A stretch of 64,000 bases of DNA from Bradyrhizobium sp. CB3481 (GTDB lineage Bacteria; Pseudomonadota; Alphaproteobacteria; Rhizobiales; Xanthobacteraceae): the NCBI RefSeq assembly GCF_029714305.1, contig NZ_CP121647.1:7708501-7772500 (forward strand). The letters run 5' to 3'. This document shows positions 9,995-19,437 of the stretch, piece after piece (the first letter of the stretch is position 1; each line of letters begins with the position of its first letter). Both the position numbers and the translations under genes were made by a program. The notes under the pieces are model-generated. The model worked only from the letters and a program-made list of their open reading frames with translations, had not been told where the DNA came from and did no database searches.

Positions 9995-10729
9995 TCAGCC
10001 CTTGGCGCGCGCCTCGCCCGCCAACCGCACCAGCATTTTGCGTAGCGCGATGGCACTGGTGACACGCTCCGGAAAATCCAGCCGGAGCGTTGCGCTGCCG
10101 GCTTGCATGTCCATACCGCCGGGGTCGCAGCCGATGCAGCGCCAATCGGCGGACTCGGCACCGAGCAATCTCGTCGCGTAGAGTTTCATCGCGTCGCGGT
10201 GATCCTCATTCATATGTTCGACAGCGCCCTGCTCGGCTTGCAGCAAATCGCCGGCGTCGCCGATCTCGGTCAAAAACTGCTCAGGCTTGAGATCGATGAT
10301 GCGGCCGAATCCGGCAACCAGATGCAGGCCCGAGGGCGCTATTCGAAAGAACGAAAAATCCTTGAAATCGACGAACGCTTCCGCCGCCGGATGCGCGTTG
10401 AGGTAGCGCCGGCGCAGGATGTTTGCACTCTCGTCAGTCGCCTCCTCAGCCCGGCCCGCCAGCATGATTCGTGCGCCTTCCAAGGGATCGCCAGTGGCGC
10501 GCTCGTCGAGCATCAGCGATACTCTGGCGTCGGCAAGGATGTTTTTCGTATGCAGCGCCAGGCGCGAAAGCAGCAGAATCGGCGAGGCGTCGGCATGGCT
10601 CGCTACGTTCACCAGTGAGCAGTAAGGGTCGCCACTTTCAGGCATAAGCGTGGCCAACGCGCCCTGCCGACTTCGTCGCAGCAGCGAGCGGGCGAGCTTG
10701 GAAGCATCAAAATCTGCGGTTGGCTGCAT
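9995..10729 (-). CDS. HugZ-like pyridoxamine-phosphate-oxidase-fold protein with DUF2470
   Basis: The 244-aa protein has an N-terminal split-barrel, FMN/heme-binding region (LARSLLRRSRQGALATLMPESGDPYCSLVNVASHADASPILLLSRLALHTKNI). A C-terminal DUF2470 segment follows (AVEHMNEDHRDAMKLYATRLLG, then CDPGGMDM). This order is that of HugZ-type heme-utilisation proteins and related FMN-binding proteins. The function is probably heme breakdown or a flavin-dependent redox reaction in the cytosol. I chose the ATG at 10729, which has GGAAAG 6 nt upstream; the ATG at 10747 lacks a ribosome site. No heme uptake genes are adjacent. Confidence 0.82.
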   Translation of the reverse strand: MQPTADFDASKLARSLLRRSRQGALATLMPESGDPYCSLVNVASHADASPILLLSRLALHTKNILADARVSLMLDERATGDPLEGARIMLAGRAEEATDESANILRRRYLNAHPAAEAFVDFKDFSFFRIAPSGLHLVAGFGRIIDLKPEQFLTEIGDAGDLLQAEQGAVEHMNEDHRDAMKLYATRLLGAESADWRCIGCDPGGMDMQAGSATLRLDFPERVTSAIALRKMLVRLAGEARAKG

Positions 10730-10946
10730 GGCTTTCTTTCCGGCCATCTTATTGCAAAAAAGGGGTTTTCTCAGCCTGAGGGGGTGCTATATGGGGGTCG
10801 GCGCGTCTCCTCGGGAGCGTTTTACGGAACTCGGTCATAGTTCAGCCCAGCTTGCATTGCTCGTTGACCGTGTACGAAGCCCTTTTATGCGGCGTCTGGC
10901 TGAAGTGCCCGCCGTTTAAGCCACTCTTATTCGAAAGCAGAGGCTC

Positions 10947-11648
10947 ATGCCCACAATCGCCCTGGTCGATGATGACCGCAACATTCTTACTTCCGTGTCG
11001 ATCGCACTCGAAGCCGAAGGCTATCGCATCATGACGTACACGGACGGTGCTTCGGCGCTGGACGGCTTCCGCACTTCGCCGCCCGACCTCGCGATACTCG
11101 ACATCAAGATGCCGCGCATGGACGGCATGGAAACGCTGCGCCGGCTGCGGCAGAAATCCGATCTGCCGGTGATCTTCCTGACCTCCAAGGATGAAGAGAT
11201 CGACGAACTGTTCGGCCTCAAGATGGGCGCCGACGATTTCATCCGCAAGCCGTTCTCGCAGCGCCTGCTGGTCGAGCGCGTCAAGGCCGTGCTCCGCCGC
11301 GGCCAGCCGAAGGATCCGACCGCCGTGCCGAAGGAGCCGGATGCGCGGGCGCTGGACCGCGGCCTGCTGCGGATGGATCCGGAGCGTCACACCTGCACCT
11401 GGAAGAACGAGCCGGTGACGCTGACGGTGACGGAATTTTTGATCCTGCAGGCGCTGGCCACGCGCCCCGGCGTGGTGAAGAGCCGCAATGCGCTGATGGA
11501 CGCCGCCTATGACGATCAGGTCTATGTCGACGACCGCACCATCGACAGCCACATCAAGCGGCTGCGTAAGAAGTTCAAGGTGGTCGACGACGATTTCGAA
11601 ATGATCGAGACGCTGTACGGCGTCGGCTATCGCTTCAAGGAAGCCTGA
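10947..11648 (+). CDS. chvI: Two-component response regulator ChvI
   Basis: The 233-aa OmpR/PhoB-type regulator has a receiver domain (ALVDDDRN, phospho-acceptor D52 in AILDIKMP, K101 in FIRKPFSQ) and a winged-helix DNA-binding domain ([29 protein letters not shown] ... [12 protein letters not shown]). It is paired with the ChvG-type kinase that follows 97 nt later. In rhizobia and Agrobacterium ChvI/ExoR controls exopolysaccharide, envelope and acid responses and is usually essential. A 12-bp hairpin separates the two genes. It is encoded next to the HprK/PTS genes, the conserved alphaproteobacterial arrangement. Confidence 0.95.
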   Translation: MPTIALVDDDRNILTSVSIALEAEGYRIMTYTDGASALDGFRTSPPDLAILDIKMPRMDGMETLRRLRQKSDLPVIFLTSKDEEIDELFGLKMGADDFIRKPFSQRLLVERVKAVLRRGQPKDPTAVPKEPDARALDRGLLRMDPERHTCTWKNEPVTLTVTEFLILQALATRPGVVKSRNALMDAAYDDQVYVDDRTIDSHIKRLRKKFKVVDDDFEMIETLYGVGYRFKEA

Positions 11649-11659
11649 TCTGCGTTTTC

Positions 11660-11691
11660 CGGGCGGATGTGCCGACTGACACATCCGCCCG
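11660..11691 (+). other. Strong hairpin between chvI and chvG
   Basis: A perfect 12-bp stem, CGGGCGGATGTG (11660-11671) with CACATCCGCCCG (11680-11691), encloses an 8-nt loop. It begins 12 nt after the chvI stop. No run of T follows on either strand, so it is not a typical intrinsic terminator. It may slow transcription, protect the chvI mRNA end or lower chvG expression relative to chvI. The role is inferred. Confidence 0.7.
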
Positions 11692-11745
11692 TTCGGCGTA
11701 AAAGCGTAGAACTACAACGGCGCATCACAACCGACGGCTCAGCCA

Positions 11746-13563
11746 TTGCTAGATCGAACGCAGTCCGACCTTACCCTGACCCACGAGGACACTTCCGAGC
11801 TCCTCGAACGGGATCGCGTTGCCGAGGATAATGCGGGCGAGACGGGCTGGCGGCGACCGCTCGGCTGGCTGCGCCGGGCCGGCCAATTCTTTTTCGCGCT
11901 CTCCTTCTCCAGCCTCACCCGCCGCATCGTCTCGCTCAACCTGGCCGGCCTCGTCGCGCTGGTGGCGAGCATTCTCTACCTCTCGCAGTTCCGCGCCGGC
12001 CTGATCGACGCGCGGGCGCAGAGCCTTCTGGTGCAGGCGGAAATCATCGCCGGCGCGATCGCCGCCTCGGCCACCGTCGAAACCAACACCATCACGATCG
12101 ATCCGGACCGGCTGCTCGATCTGAAGCCCGGCGAGAGCTACGGCGCGCCGGATGAATCCTCAGGTCTCGATTTTCCGATCAATCCGGAACGCGTCGCGCC
12201 GGTACTGCGACGGCTGATCTCGCCGACCAAAACGCGCGCGCGCATCTATGGCGGTGACGGCGGCATGATCCTCGACAGTCGCAGTCTCTATGGCCGCGGC
12301 GACGTGATGCGCTTCGAGCTGCCGCCGCCATCGACCGAGAAGCCGGGCTTCGTCGAGCGTGCCACCATCTCGATTCGCACTTGGCTCAATCGCGGCGACC
12401 TGCCGCTTTATCGCGAGCTCGGCCCTGAGAACGGCAAGGGCTACCAGGAGATCGTGCAGGCGCTCGACGGCGTCAAAAGCAGCGTGGTACGTGTCAACGA
12501 CCGCGGCGAGGTGATCGTCTCGGTCGCGGTGCCGGTGCAGCGCTTCCGCGCCGTGCATGGCGCGCTGATGCTGTCGACCCAGGGCGACGACATCGACCAG
12601 ATGGTGACGGCCGAGCGCCTCGCCATCCTCAAGGTCGGCGGCGTCGCTTCCGCCGTCATGATAGTGCTGTCGCTGTTGCTGGCGAGCACAATCGCAGGTC
12701 CCGTGCGGCGGCTCGCCGACGGCGCCGAGCGTGTCCGCCGCCGCATCCAGACCCGCGTCGAGATTCCCGATTTCACCCGCCGCCGCGACGAAATCGGCCA
12801 TTTGTCCGGCGCGCTGCGCGACATGACCAATGCGCTCTACAGCCGCATCGAGGCGATCGAGATGTTCGCCGCCGACGTCGCCCACGAATTGAAGAACCCG
12901 CTGACCTCGTTGCGCTCGGCGGTGGAGACGCTGCCGCTGGCGCGCAACGACACCAGCCGCGCCCGCCTGCTCGAAGTGATCGAGCATGACGTCAAGCGGC
13001 TCGACCGCCTGATCTCGGATATTTCCGACGCCAGCCGGCTCGACGCCGAACTGCAGCGCCAGGATATGGCGCCGGTCGATCTGCGCCGCTTGCTGACGAC
13101 CCTGACCTCGGTGGCCAACGAAACCAGGCTGGGGCACGACGTCGCAGTCGAATGCCGTTTCGAGGGCCGCGGCGCGACCGACACCTTCTCGGTGCCGGGC
13201 CATGATTCCCGGCTCGGACAGGTGATCTCGAACCTCTTGTCCAATGCGCAGTCGTTCTCCACCCCCGGCGGAAAGGTCCGCGTGATTAGCCGCCGCGCCC
13301 GGGGAGAAATCGAAATCGTCGTCGATGACGACGGGCCGGGCATCGGCGAGGATGCGCTGGAGCGCATCTTCGAGCGCTTCTACACCGACCGTCCCCATCA
13401 GGGCTTCGGCCAGAACTCAGGCCTAGGGCTCTCGATCTCCAAGCAGATCATCGAAGCGCATAACGGGCGGATCTGGGCGGAAAACCGCCATGGTCCCGCC
13501 GACGCTGACGGCAAGCCGAGCGTCGCGGGTGCGCGCTTCGTGGTCCGGCTGCCCGCACTATGA
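11746..13563 (+). CDS. chvG: Sensor histidine kinase ChvG/ExoS
   Basis: The 605-aa inner-membrane kinase has a first membrane helix at about residues 60-83 (IVSLNLAGLVALVASILYL). A periplasmic sensor follows, and a second helix at about 297-320 (GGVASAVMIVLSLLLAST). Next come a HAMP linker, the H-box ADVAHELKNPLTSLRSA with H380, an N-box region (LGQVISNLLSNAQSFS), and the ATP-binding VDDDGPGI and GLGLSISKQII. It phosphorylates ChvI. Translation appears to start at TTG 11746, because no ATG lies before the first membrane segment; this start is uncertain. The stop overlaps the hprK start (ATGA-type), so the kinase and the PTS branch are co-translated. Confidence 0.93.
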   Translation: MLDRTQSDLTLTHEDTSELLERDRVAEDNAGETGWRRPLGWLRRAGQFFFALSFSSLTRRIVSLNLAGLVALVASILYLSQFRAGLIDARAQSLLVQAEIIAGAIAASATVETNTITIDPDRLLDLKPGESYGAPDESSGLDFPINPERVAPVLRRLISPTKTRARIYGGDGGMILDSRSLYGRGDVMRFELPPPSTEKPGFVERATISIRTWLNRGDLPLYRELGPENGKGYQEIVQALDGVKSSVVRVNDRGEVIVSVAVPVQRFRAVHGALMLSTQGDDIDQMVTAERLAILKVGGVASAVMIVLSLLLASTIAGPVRRLADGAERVRRRIQTRVEIPDFTRRRDEIGHLSGALRDMTNALYSRIEAIEMFAADVAHELKNPLTSLRSAVETLPLARNDTSRARLLEVIEHDVKRLDRLISDISDASRLDAELQRQDMAPVDLRRLLTTLTSVANETRLGHDVAVECRFEGRGATDTFSVPGHDSRLGQVISNLLSNAQSFSTPGGKVRVISRRARGEIEIVVDDDGPGIGEDALERIFERFYTDRPHQGFGQNSGLGLSISKQIIEAHNGRIWAENRHGPADADGKPSVAGARFVVRLPAL

Positions 13564-14084
13564 TGACGCAGGTCGCGAGCGTCCACGCGTCCGCCGTCCT
13601 GGTGGGCGAGCGCGCCGTGCTGATCCGCGGTCCGTCAGGCGCCGGCAAGTCGCGCCTCGCCTTCGATCTGATTCTCGCCGGACGCGCCGGGCAGGTTCCC
13701 CCGGCCATTTTGGTCGGCGATGACCGTGTCCATCTCGACACAGTGGACGGACAATTGTGGATTCGCCCGGTGCCGGAACTGGCCGGCCTGATCGAAATTC
13801 GCGGCCTTGGAATCCGCCGCTGCGCGTTCGCCAGCGAGGCCGTGGTTGGACTGATTGCGGACCTCGCGGCGACCGATGCGGATCGGATGCCCACGCCAGA
13901 AGCGCTCTCCATCAGCCTTAATGGTGTTACAATACCGCGAATCCCGGTAGGAGAGGGATATGACCCCCTCCCGTTGATTGTAGCGGCCCTGACAACAACC
14001 GACGGTACAGGTTCGGTCCAACCTTTGGATGATTGTTCGAAGGGGATTGGTAACCATATAAGCCCCAATATCGCCACCGATTAA
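13560..14084 (+). CDS. hprK: HPr kinase/phosphorylase, short alphaproteobacterial form
   Basis: The 174-aa protein corresponds only to the C-terminal catalytic domain of the roughly 310-aa Firmicutes enzyme; this short form is normal in alphaproteobacteria. The Walker A motif GPSGAGKS is at residues 24-31, followed by LVGDDRVHL and the HprK signature LIEIRGLGI. It phosphorylates or dephosphorylates a serine on HPr according to metabolic state. The ATG lies within the chvG stop, so expression is coupled to the envelope sensor kinase. EIIA and HPr follow about 130 nt downstream. Confidence 0.92.
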   Translation: MMTQVASVHASAVLVGERAVLIRGPSGAGKSRLAFDLILAGRAGQVPPAILVGDDRVHLDTVDGQLWIRPVPELAGLIEIRGLGIRRCAFASEAVVGLIADLAATDADRMPTPEALSISLNGVTIPRIPVGEGYDPLPLIVAALTTTDGTGSVQPLDDCSKGIGNHISPNIATD

Positions 14085-14216
14085 TCCGGCGCAGGCCTCA
14101 CTTCTTACCGGCAAATTCCGGAACAATAGCCAAGATGCCCTCTTGCGCGGGGCCTCTGGATGGTCAAAGTGGCGCGTTCGTGCGGTGCACCAAAAAGCAC
14201 CCGCGAGGAGTTTCCG

Positions 14217-14618
14217 ATGATTGGTCTAGTGCTTGTGACCCATGGGCGCCTTGCCGACGAGTTCAAGGCGGCGCTCGAACATGTCATGGGTCCGCAAAAA
14301 CAAATTGAAGCCATCACGATTGGAGCCGAGGACGACTCCGATCTGTGTCGAAGCGATATCATCGAAGCGGTGAATCGCGTTGACAGCGGCGATGGTGTCG
14401 CCATCCTCACGGACATGTTCGGCGGCACGCCTTCCAACCTCGCCATTTCCTGCATGAGCCGTCCCAAGGTGGAAGTGCTCGCAGGCATCAATCTCCCCAT
14501 GCTGGTCAAGCTTGCCAAGGTGCGCGAAGAGCGCTCACTTCCCGATGCTATCGCGATGGCGCAGGAGGCCGGGCGCAAATACGTCACCATCGCCAGCCGC
14601 GTGCTCGCCGGCAAATGA
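14217..14618 (+). CDS. PTS EIIA component, mannose family
   Basis: The 133-aa cytosolic phosphocarrier starts MIGLVLVTHG, with H9 as the phosphorylated residue, and contains ILTDMFGGTPSNLA, the family signature. I chose the ATG at 14217 because GAGGAG sits about 7 nt upstream and the known fold begins there; the ATG at 14160 would add 19 unconserved residues. No EIIB, EIIC or EIID partner is in the window, so it probably has a regulatory and not a sugar-uptake role, as in the incomplete PTS of rhizobia. Its stop overlaps the HPr start by 4 nt. Confidence 0.93.
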   Translation: MIGLVLVTHGRLADEFKAALEHVMGPQKQIEAITIGAEDDSDLCRSDIIEAVNRVDSGDGVAILTDMFGGTPSNLAISCMSRPKVEVLAGINLPMLVKLAKVREERSLPDAIAMAQEAGRKYVTIASRVLAGK

Positions 14619-14941
14619 GCGACGACGCCGCGCCCGAAAAGGAACTCGGGTCCGGCGTGCCTGCCGGCGCCATCTCGCGGGAACTCCTGATCATCAACAA
14701 GCGCGGCTTGCATGCGCGGGCGTCGGCGAAGTTCGTGCAGATGGTCGAAAAGTTCAACGCCGAGGTCTGGGTGACGCGCGGCAGCGAGACCGTCGGCGGC
14801 ACCTCGATCATGGGCCTGATGATGCTGGCGGCAGGACCTGGAACCACCGTCACGGTCTCCGCCATCGGCCCCGAGGCGCAGCAAGCGGTTGATGCAATCG
14901 CCGCGCTGGTGGCGGATAAGTTCAACGAAGAGGGTGTGTGA
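14615..14941 (+). CDS. ptsH: PTS phosphocarrier protein HPr
   Basis: The 108-aa protein has the HPr signature KRGLHARASAKFV with catalytic H33, and GGTSIMGLMMLAAGPG containing S64, the position equivalent to the serine modified by HPr kinase. An N-terminal extension of about 18 residues precedes the fold and is not conserved. It would take phosphate from EI (ptsP, not in this window), pass it to EIIA and be a substrate of HprK. It overlaps the EIIA gene by ATGA, giving the order chvI-chvG-hprK-EIIA-HPr in one direction. A palindromic repeat follows the stop. Confidence 0.94.
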   Translation: MSDDAAPEKELGSGVPAGAISRELLIINKRGLHARASAKFVQMVEKFNAEVWVTRGSETVGGTSIMGLMMLAAGPGTTVTVSAIGPEAQQAVDAIAALVADKFNEEGV

Positions 14942-14963
14942 AGCCTGCGGGGTTGACGGTGCC

Positions 14964-15055
14964 GTAGGGTGGGCAAAGGCGCACTCGCGCCGTGCCCACC
15001 ATCTATCCGAGCCGTTGCAGCAGATGGTGGGCACGCTCCGCTTTGCCCACCCTAC
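14964..15055. repeat. Palindromic intergenic repeat, family C
   Basis: Perfect 15-bp arms, GTAGGGTGGGCAAAG (14964-14978) and CTTTGCCCACCCTAC (15041-15055), enclose inner inverted segments around GTGCCCACCATCT and AGATGGTGGGCAC. It fills the gap between convergent HPr and the SDR gene, ending 14 nt before the SDR stop. It could act as a bidirectional hairpin. Confidence 0.9.
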
Positions 15056-15068
15056 AGGACCGTCGCCA

Positions 15069-15866
15069 TCAAAACGGATTCGTGACAATCCCGCCATCAA
15101 CGCGCAGTGCGGCGCCATTCGTGGCGCTGGAGGCTTTTGAGCAGACGTAGCAGATCAGATTGGCGACCTCTTCCGGCTTGGCGTAGCGCTGCAGCAGCGA
15201 GGCCGGGCGGCGTTCGCTGAAGGTGCGCGAGACCAGATCGTCGACGCTCGTTGCCATCGCCTTGGCGCGCGCGGCCAGGCGCACCGGCGCCATCTCGACC
15301 CAAGTCGGGCCGGGCATCACCGAATTGACTGTCACGTTGGTGCCCTTGGTGGTTTCCGCCGCGCCGCGCGCGATCACGAGCTGCGCCGATTTCGAAAAAC
15401 CGTAATGCACCATCTCCTTCGGAATGAAGACGCCGGATTCGCTTGAGACGAACACGACGCGGCCCCAGTCCTTGTCGTCGAGCATCCGCTTCAGATAGTG
15501 CCGCGTCAGCCGCACCCCGCTCATGACGTTGACCTCGAACATTTTCGACCAGTCGGCATCCTCGATTTCGAAAAAGCCCTTCGGCTCGTAGATGCCGAGA
15601 TTGTTGACGAGGATGTCGACGTCAGGGAATTGCGCGATCAGCGCGGCGCAGCCTGCGGCGTTGCCGAGGTCGAACGCCGCGGGATGCACCTTGGCCGCGG
15701 GCGCCGCCTGCTGAACTTTCGTCACGGCCTCGCCGACCGCCGCCGCCTCGCGGCCGTTGACGATGACATCAGCGCCCATCTGCGCAAGGCCGATCGCCGT
15801 GGCGAGCCCGATGCCGCGCGTCGAGCCGGTGACCAGCGCCGTCTTGCCTGTGAGGTCGAGATCCAT
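15069..15866 (-). CDS. SDR family NAD(P)-dependent oxidoreductase
   Basis: The 265-aa classical short-chain dehydrogenase has the cofactor motif TGSTRGIGLATA near residue 13, NNLG at about 90, the catalytic serine in VFVSSESG and YGFSKSAQLVIARG with the Tyr-x3-Lys pair. The C-terminus AALRVDGGIVTNPF fits the family. The substrate cannot be told. The ATG at 15866 has GGGAG 6 nt upstream. It is 33 nt downstream of the GT39 gene on the same strand, so the two may be co-transcribed. One oddity is NNLG where most members have NNAG. Confidence 0.9.
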   Translation of the reverse strand: MDLDLTGKTALVTGSTRGIGLATAIGLAQMGADVIVNGREAAAVGEAVTKVQQAAPAAKVHPAAFDLGNAAGCAALIAQFPDVDILVNNLGIYEPKGFFEIEDADWSKMFEVNVMSGVRLTRHYLKRMLDDKDWGRVVFVSSESGVFIPKEMVHYGFSKSAQLVIARGAAETTKGTNVTVNSVMPGPTWVEMAPVRLAARAKAMATSVDDLVSRTFSERRPASLLQRYAKPEEVANLICYVCSKASSATNGAALRVDGGIVTNPF

Positions 15867-15899
15867 GCGTCACTCCCTTTGATTTTCTTGTGGCTGCTT

Positions 15900-17510
15900 C
15901 TATCTGGCCGGCGGCACGATGAAGATGTTCCAGGCCGTGGCCGGGCCGGGATGGCCCAAAAAGAACCGCCGCGTGGTCATCACGATGCGCTCGGCATTGG
16001 CGGCATGGGCCTTCATCCACGCCTCGCATTTTTCCAGCTTCCAGTCGCCGGTTTCGCAGATACCGATGAAGCCCGATCGCTTGGCGTCCTCGAGCGAGGT
16101 CAGGCCGGACGACCACGGCTCGTCCGGTGTCAGCGGCGCCGGATGATCGGGGCTGTAGAAGGTGACAGGCTGGCCGGTATCGGTATAAGCCGCCACCACC
16201 GGCCAGCGTGAATTGAAGCGCAGGCGCCAGACTTGCGTCAGTTCGCGGGCAAGTTCAGACCGCGCCCGGTAGGTGGCGCCGGCCGTGCGCTTTTCGCTGA
16301 GCTCGTACGCGACGATCCTCGGCGAGACCGCCAGCACCACGAGCGTGATCACCAGCCAGCTCACGGTCAGGTTTGCGAGCGCGACTTTCCGGACCCGCAC
16401 CGCTGGGATCGCGATCAGCGCGAGCGGCACCAGGAAGAACATCGGGATGCCCCAGTCGGTCTTGATGTAAAAATGGAGCAGCAACGCACCGAGCGGCGGG
16501 CCGACGGCGACCACCGCCTGGATGATCCAGACGTGAATCGCTTGCGAGACGTTCACGCTGGCATTGCCGCCGCGCGCCAGCGCCGGAAACGGCGCCAGGC
16601 GGAACGGCCGCCAGACCAGCGCGATCGCGCCTAATATGACCGGCGCGGCGAGCAATGCGAGATTATGCCCGACGTAACCCAGCGCGAGGTCGTTGATCAT
16701 CGCGCGGTCGGTCAGGGAATAGGTATCGCCGGCATAAGTGAAGGGGACGAAATCGACTTGCTTCAGCCACATCAGGTGCGGGAGCATCGCAACCACCGTC
16801 ACCGCGATCGCCACCCAAGGCGCCGGAGAGCGCAGGAACTGTAGCCGCGCGGGATGGATCAGCGCGGCAAGGCCGATGGCGCCGATCACCGTGACGGCCC
16901 AGTATTTGGTCATCAGCGCCAGCGCACCCGCGAGCCCGAGCCACACGCCGGACCTGACACTGCGCTTCTCGAAAGCATCGAGATAGGCCAGCACCATCAG
17001 CGGCAGCGTCACGAGCTGCAGCAGGTCCGGATTGTATTTGAAGCCCTTGAAGTTGAAGATCGGGTAGAGCGCGAGCATCACCACGACGAAGAACGCGCGG
17101 CGATGATCGACCACGCGCAGCGCCACGAGCCAGCAGATCACGAGGCCGCAACTCACCGTCGCCATCGCCAGCGCATAGCTCGCCCAGTCGGTGACCGGAA
17201 ACAGCATGAACCAGACACCGGCGACCCATCCTGACAGCGGCGGGTGCTTGCCATAGCCGAGCAGGAACTTCTGCCCCCAGGCATAGGCTTCCGCGACGTC
17301 CATGTGGACGTCCTGCCCAGTCTTCAGATTGACCAGGATCAGCGTCCACAGCACGGCGTGAATCACGGCAAAGCCGGTCACCAGCCACAGACCGGGAATC
17401 GGGGCAGCCCTGGGGCCGCTGGCCAGCGCGGCCAGCCACGCCGCCGGCCGCCGGATTGACAGGGAACGCTTGCCGCGCGCGGAAGTGGGCAAAATGGATG
17501 CAGTCGACAT
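15900..17510 (-). CDS. GT39-type integral-membrane glycosyltransferase (ArnT/PMT-like)
   Basis: The 536-aa protein has about ten hydrophobic segments. Its first loop carries the GT39 pattern with an acidic pair (HMDVAEAYAWGQKFLLGYGKHPPLSGW), where the conserved acid and KHPP resemble ArnT and PMT_2 proteins. These enzymes move a sugar from a polyprenyl-phosphate donor to lipid A or protein on the outer face of the inner membrane. The C-terminal 130 residues are soluble and probably periplasmic. Acceptor and sugar are unknown. It is divergent from lepA and lies just upstream of an SDR gene in the same direction. Confidence 0.82.
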   Translation of the reverse strand: MSTASILPTSARGKRSLSIRRPAAWLAALASGPRAAPIPGLWLVTGFAVIHAVLWTLILVNLKTGQDVHMDVAEAYAWGQKFLLGYGKHPPLSGWVAGVWFMLFPVTDWASYALAMATVSCGLVICWLVALRVVDHRRAFFVVVMLALYPIFNFKGFKYNPDLLQLVTLPLMVLAYLDAFEKRSVRSGVWLGLAGALALMTKYWAVTVIGAIGLAALIHPARLQFLRSPAPWVAIAVTVVAMLPHLMWLKQVDFVPFTYAGDTYSLTDRAMINDLALGYVGHNLALLAAPVILGAIALVWRPFRLAPFPALARGGNASVNVSQAIHVWIIQAVVAVGPPLGALLLHFYIKTDWGIPMFFLVPLALIAIPAVRVRKVALANLTVSWLVITLVVLAVSPRIVAYELSEKRTAGATYRARSELARELTQVWRLRFNSRWPVVAAYTDTGQPVTFYSPDHPAPLTPDEPWSSGLTSLEDAKRSGFIGICETGDWKLEKCEAWMKAHAANAERIVMTTRRFFLGHPGPATAWNIFIVPPAR

Positions 17511-17625
17511 GGCCCATTCCGTAGCGTGTTTTTGTGCCTAGTGGAATCAGCTTGGCGTGAAGAAACCCCCTTGAAATTCAGCAAGATGGTTGCCGCACGG
17601 GGACGCCAATGCTATCCCGCGCCCC

Positions 17626-19437
17626 ATGACAACGACGCCGATTTCCAACATCCGCAACTTCTCCATCGTCGCCCATATCGACCATGGCAAATCGACGCTG
17701 GCCGACCGCCTGATCCAGATGACAGGCGGGCTGTCGGACCGCGAAATGGCGGGCAAGGAGCAGGTGCTCGATTCCATGGATATCGAGCGCGAGCGCGGCA
17801 TCACCATCAAGGCGCAGACAGTGCGGCTGAACTACCGCGCCAAGGACGGCAAGGATTACGTCTTCAACCTGATGGACACGCCCGGCCATGTCGACTTCGC
17901 CTACGAAGTCTCGCGGTCGCTGGCGGCCTGCGAGGGCTCGCTGCTCGTGGTCGACGCCAGCCAGGGCGTCGAAGCCCAGACGCTCGCCAACGTCTACCAG
18001 GCGCTCGACAACAATCACGAGATCGTGCCTGTCCTCAACAAGGTCGACCTGCCGGCGGCCGAGCCGGACAAGGTCAAGCAGCAGATCGAGGACGTGATCG
18101 GCATCGACGCTTCCGACGCCGTGATGATCTCGGCCAAGACCGGCCTCGGCGTTCCCGACGTGCTGGAAGCCATCGTCACCCGCTTGCCGCCGCCGAAGGG
18201 CGACCGCGACGCGACGCTGAAGGCGCTGCTGGTCGATAGCTGGTACGACGTCTATCTCGGCGTCGTCGTTCTCATTCGTGTCGTCGACGGCGTGATGAAG
18301 AAGAACCAGCGCATACGCATGATGGGCACCGGCGCGGCCTATGATGTCGAGCGCGTCGGGTTCTTCACGCCGAAGATGGAGCAAGTCGAGGAGCTCGGCC
18401 CCGGCGAGATCGGCTTCATCACCGCGGCGATCAAGGAAGTTGCAGATACCCGCGTCGGCGACACCATCACCGACGACAGGAAGCCGATCAGCGAGATGCT
18501 GCCGGGTTTCAAGCCGGCGATCCCGGTGGTGTTCTGCGGCCTGTTTCCAGCGGATGCCAACGATTTCGAGACGCTGCGCGGGGCGATGGGCAAGCTGCGG
18601 CTGAACGACGCGAGCTTTTCCTACGAGATGGAAACGTCAGCCGCGCTTGGCTTCGGTTTCCGCTGCGGCTTTCTCGGCCTGTTGCATCTCGAAATCATCC
18701 AGGAGCGGCTGTCGCGCGAGTTTGACCTCAACCTGATCGCGACGGCGCCGAGCGTGATCTACAAGATGCACTTGACCGACGGCCAGGAGATTTCGATCCA
18801 CAATCCGGTCGACATGCCGGATGTCGTCAAGATCGCCGATATCGAGGAGCCGTGGATCGAGGCCACCATCCTCACCCCTGACGAATATCTCGGCAGCGTG
18901 CTGAAACTGTGCCAGGACCGCCGCGGCGCACAGAAGGAGCTCACTTACGTCGGCTCCCGCGCGATGGTGAAATACGATTTGCCGCTCAACGAAGTCGTGT
19001 TCGATTTTTACGACCGGCTGAAGTCGGTCTCCAAGGGCTACGCCTCGTTCGACTATCACCTGACCGACTACAAGGTTGCGGATCTCGTCAAGATGCAGAT
19101 CCTCGTCAACAACGAACCGGTGGACGCGCTGTCGATGCTGGTGCACCGGACCCGCGCCGAAGGCCGCGGCCGCGCCATGGTCGAGAAGATGAAGGAGCTG
19201 ATCCCGCCGCACATGTTCCAGATCCCGATCCAGGCGGCGATCGGCGGCAAGGTGATCGCCCGCGAAACCGTCCGCGCGCTGCGCAAGGACGTCACAGCGA
19301 AGTGCTACGGCGGCGACATCACCCGCAAACGCAAGCTGCTGGAGAAGCAGAAGGAAGGCAAGAAGAAGATGCGGCAGTTCGGCAAGGTCGACATCCCGCA
19401 GGAAGCGTTCATTGCCGCGCTGAAGGTGGATAGCTGA
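17626..19437 (+). CDS. lepA: Elongation factor 4 (back-translocating GTPase LepA)
   Basis: The 603-aa translational GTPase matches the family length. G-motifs are visible: [10 protein letters not shown] (G1), RGITIK (G2), DTPGHVDF (G3), NKVD (G4) and SAKTG (G5). The C-terminal LepA-specific domain ends [21 protein letters not shown]. It acts on stalled ribosomes. I chose the ATG at 17626 ([19 protein letters not shown]), the usual LepA start; the frame extends to a TTG 36 nt upstream without support. Its last 29 nt overlap the 3' end of the convergent DUF2652 gene. Confidence 0.98.
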   Translation: MTTTPISNIRNFSIVAHIDHGKSTLADRLIQMTGGLSDREMAGKEQVLDSMDIERERGITIKAQTVRLNYRAKDGKDYVFNLMDTPGHVDFAYEVSRSLAACEGSLLVVDASQGVEAQTLANVYQALDNNHEIVPVLNKVDLPAAEPDKVKQQIEDVIGIDASDAVMISAKTGLGVPDVLEAIVTRLPPPKGDRDATLKALLVDSWYDVYLGVVVLIRVVDGVMKKNQRIRMMGTGAAYDVERVGFFTPKMEQVEELGPGEIGFITAAIKEVADTRVGDTITDDRKPISEMLPGFKPAIPVVFCGLFPADANDFETLRGAMGKLRLNDASFSYEMETSAALGFGFRCGFLGLLHLEIIQERLSREFDLNLIATAPSVIYKMHLTDGQEISIHNPVDMPDVVKIADIEEPWIEATILTPDEYLGSVLKLCQDRRGAQKELTYVGSRAMVKYDLPLNEVVFDFYDRLKSVSKGYASFDYHLTDYKVADLVKMQILVNNEPVDALSMLVHRTRAEGRGRAMVEKMKELIPPHMFQIPIQAAIGGKVIARETVRALRKDVTAKCYGGDITRKRKLLEKQKEGKKKMRQFGKVDIPQEAFIAALKVDS

